From Myxococcales bacterium (GTDB lineage Bacteria > Myxococcota_A > Polyangia > Polyangiales > Polyangiaceae), in the NCBI GenBank assembly GCA_016712525.1, contig JADJQX010000001.1, positions 1,488,001 through 1,552,000 on the forward strand: a DNA stretch of 64,000 nucleotides. The letters run 5' to 3'. The position numbers and the translations under genes were made by a program. Below, piece after piece: positions 62,363 through 64,000 of the stretch; position 1 is the stretch's first letter; each line of letters begins with the position of its first letter. The notes below the pieces were generated by a model that worked only from the letters and a program-made list of their open reading frames with translations, was not told where the DNA came from and ran no database searches.

Positions 62363-63613
62363 TCAGCTCGTCGCGTCGCCCGGGGCCGCCTTCTCGCCGG
62401 CGGGCACGACCCCCGACTCGACGAGACGGAGCGCGAGGAAGAACGCGAGCAGCATGCCGAACGTGGAGGCGATGTAGGGCGCGAGCGAACCCAATGCAGA
62501 ATACAAGAAACCGCCGAACGCCGGCCCGAAGACGCGCGCCAGGCTCGCCATGGCCTGGCTCACCCCGAGCATGGCGCCTTGTTCGCTCGCGGCCACGCGC
62601 TTCGACACGTAGGCCGAGGTGTTCGGCTGGGTCAGCCCGTTGCCCACCGCGAGCACCATGCCCGAGACGTAGAGCAGCCATCGGCCCGCGAACGGCGACC
62701 CGCAGAACCCCGCGAACGCAACGGCCTGGAGGAAGCTCCCGGCGCGAATGAGCTGCGCCTCGGTGAAGCGGCCCGAGAGCTTTCGCATGCCGCCCTGCAC
62801 GACGGCCGCGGTGACGCCGATCATCGCGAGCAGGTAGCCCGTGTCGCGGGCGCCCATGCCGAAGGTGTCCTCGTTGAAGTACCGGAACGTCTGCTCCATG
62901 CCGGTGAAGGCGAAGAGCAGGACGAAGTTGACGACGACGGCCGTGCCTACGCCGGGCAGGGAAAACGCCTCGCGGAAGGCCGCGACGTCGATCGGGGAGA
63001 GGCGGCGCTTCGACGGCGCGCGCTTCTCGGGGGGGAGGCTCTCGGGCAGACCGAAGACGACCCACACGAAGTTCACGAGGCTGAGGCCCGCGGCCACGAA
63101 GCAGGGGACGGCGCCCGCGCGCCCGTGGATGGTGATCTCGGCGAGCGGGCCGCCGAGGCTCGGGCCCAGGATGAAGCCGAGGCCGAACCCGATGCCGATG
63201 AGGCCCATGCCCTTGGCGCGGTCCTCGGGGCCGGTCACGTCGGCGATGTAGGCCGACGCCGTACCGAGGTTGGCGGTAGCGATGCCGCTGAACATGCGCG
63301 CCACGAACAGCCAGGCGACGCTCTGAGCGAAGACGAGCGACGTGCCGAGCCCCACCATGCCGATGGCCGTGGCGAGCACCGACCACACGAGCACGGGCCT
63401 GCGGCCCACCCGGTCGGAGAGGCGCCCCCACACGGGAATGAAGAGAAACTGCATCGCGGAATAGACCGCGGAGAGCAGCGTTCCCGTGAACGCCGAGACG
63501 TGGAAGGTCGCCCTCGCCTCGGCCGCGAGGAACGGCAAGACGAGCCCGAACCCCAGCAAATCGAGGAAGATCGTGAGGAAGATCGCGCCGAGGGAGGCTT
63601 TTCGCACGGCCAT
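62363..63613 (-). CDS. MFS transporter, drug-efflux (TetA-like) type
   Basis: 416 residues, about twelve hydrophobic segments. Start ATG 63613 (MAVRKASLGAIFLTIFLDLL). Motif A is present as GRLSDRVGRRPVL and a conserved proline-rich helix GLGFILGPSLGG follows. It resembles the tetracycline/multidrug efflux DHA1 group, but substrate is not predictable. No adjacent regulator in the window. Confidence 0.9.
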   Translation of the reverse strand: MAVRKASLGAIFLTIFLDLLGFGLVLPFLAAEARATFHVSAFTGTLLSAVYSAMQFLFIPVWGRLSDRVGRRPVLVWSVLATAIGMVGLGTSLVFAQSVAWLFVARMFSGIATANLGTASAYIADVTGPEDRAKGMGLIGIGFGLGFILGPSLGGPLAEITIHGRAGAVPCFVAAGLSLVNFVWVVFGLPESLPPEKRAPSKRRLSPIDVAAFREAFSLPGVGTAVVVNFVLLFAFTGMEQTFRYFNEDTFGMGARDTGYLLAMIGVTAAVVQGGMRKLSGRFTEAQLIRAGSFLQAVAFAGFCGSPFAGRWLLYVSGMVLAVGNGLTQPNTSAYVSKRVAASEQGAMLGVSQAMASLARVFGPAFGGFLYSALGSLAPYIASTFGMLLAFFLALRLVESGVVPAGEKAAPGDATS

Positions 63614-63770
63614 GGACCGCCTCGCTCCTAGCACGGAAGGGCGGCGCTCGTCGTCACGTCGGGCCACGGAGACCCGCGGAAAATCGCGTAAGGCGGGCTG
63701 CGTTTGCAGAATGCACGCGTGCGACCCCACGCGAGTTGACACCCGAAGAGGCGTAGCTGAGCCTTCGGGC

Positions 63771-64000
63771 ATGCGAAATGGGTCGGTCGTTCGCCTCCTC
63801 GTGCTCATGCTGGTCGCGCTGGTCGCGCTCGTCTCGCCCCGCGACGCGAGCGCCGAGCCCATCGACCCGAAGGTCGTCCCGCCGGAGCTCAAGCCGTGGG
63901 TCCCGTGGGTGCTCGACGGCCAAGCCGAGGCCCTCTGCCCGGTGACGATGAAGAACGGCGCGCAGTGCGCGTGGCCCTCGCGCGTCGAGCTCGTGCTCGA
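63771..64000 (+). CDS. N-terminal part of a secreted protein (cut by window edge)
   Basis: ATG 63771 begins a signal peptide (RLLVLMLVALVALVSPRDAS, cleavage near ASA) followed by PKVVPPELKPWVPWVLDG and CPVTMKNGAQCAWPSRVELV. The frame is open to the end of the window, so only 76 residues are visible. A TTGACA (63736) lies upstream. The DNA between 63614 and 63770 is otherwise featureless. Confidence 0.8.
   Translation, partial: MRNGSVVRLLVLMLVALVALVSPRDASAEPIDPKVVPPELKPWVPWVLDGQAEALCPVTMKNGAQCAWPSRVELVL

Overview
The window is high-GC DNA, densely coded on both strands. It most likely comes from a Myxococcota chromosome, probably Polyangiales. Evidence for this: an mglB-mglA gliding-polarity pair (35265-36355), two proteins with MYXO-CTERM-like tails (59474-61354), about sixteen predicted lipoproteins with Asp/Ala/Pro/Ser-rich linkers, a Hanks-type Ser/Thr kinase, an FHA-type enhancer-binding protein, a CarD-like regulator and a lysine/alanine-rich histone H1-like protein. 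I see no rRNA, tRNA, CRISPR array, prophage or intact insertion sequence.

Layout. 0-6 kb: a SAM methyltransferase, a lipoprotein and a frameshifted trypsin-like protease with thrombospondin type-3 motifs, followed by a truncated second copy of the methyltransferase. This looks like a rearranged accessory segment. 6-11 kb: a secreted protein, then a striking kinase-globin-alpha/beta-hydrolase fusion facing an FHA/AAA+ regulator that lacks the GAFTGA loop. 11-16 kb: small lipoproteins, a MerR regulator with a four-helix membrane protein and a visible MerR-type promoter, a ferritin-like protein and a LysR regulator. 16-26.5 kb: a desaturase; a TetR-glycosyltransferase-hydrolase operon with a palindrome over the tetR start codon; and a five-gene minus-strand run ending in allantoicase, a monoheme lipoprotein and a chromate transporter. 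26.5-33 kb: TPR, DUF1554-like, formylglycine-generating-enzyme-like and beta-propeller proteins.

33-44 kb: lipoate ligase-like protein, M20 peptidase, mglBA with two tiny downstream genes, a repeat-rich intergenic region, a PilZ-AMIN fusion, small lipoproteins, CarD-like, Ppx/GppA and OmpA-like proteins, and the histone H1-like gene behind a strong sigma70-type promoter with tandem 19-bp repeats. 44-64 kb: an unknown protein coupled to a TrmB regulator, RarA, a TPR protein, poly(A) polymerase, DnaK, a HEAT-repeat lipoprotein, RlmN, a membrane-anchored J-domain-less DnaJ-like protein with an FGE-like partner, and an MFS exporter. The last gene runs off the window.

The most unusual item is the single-chain kinase-globin-pseudohydrolase at 6934-9219. 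It reads as a possible haem-based gas or redox sensor directly controlling a Ser/Thr kinase. All functional calls are by eye from motifs; no database search was run.
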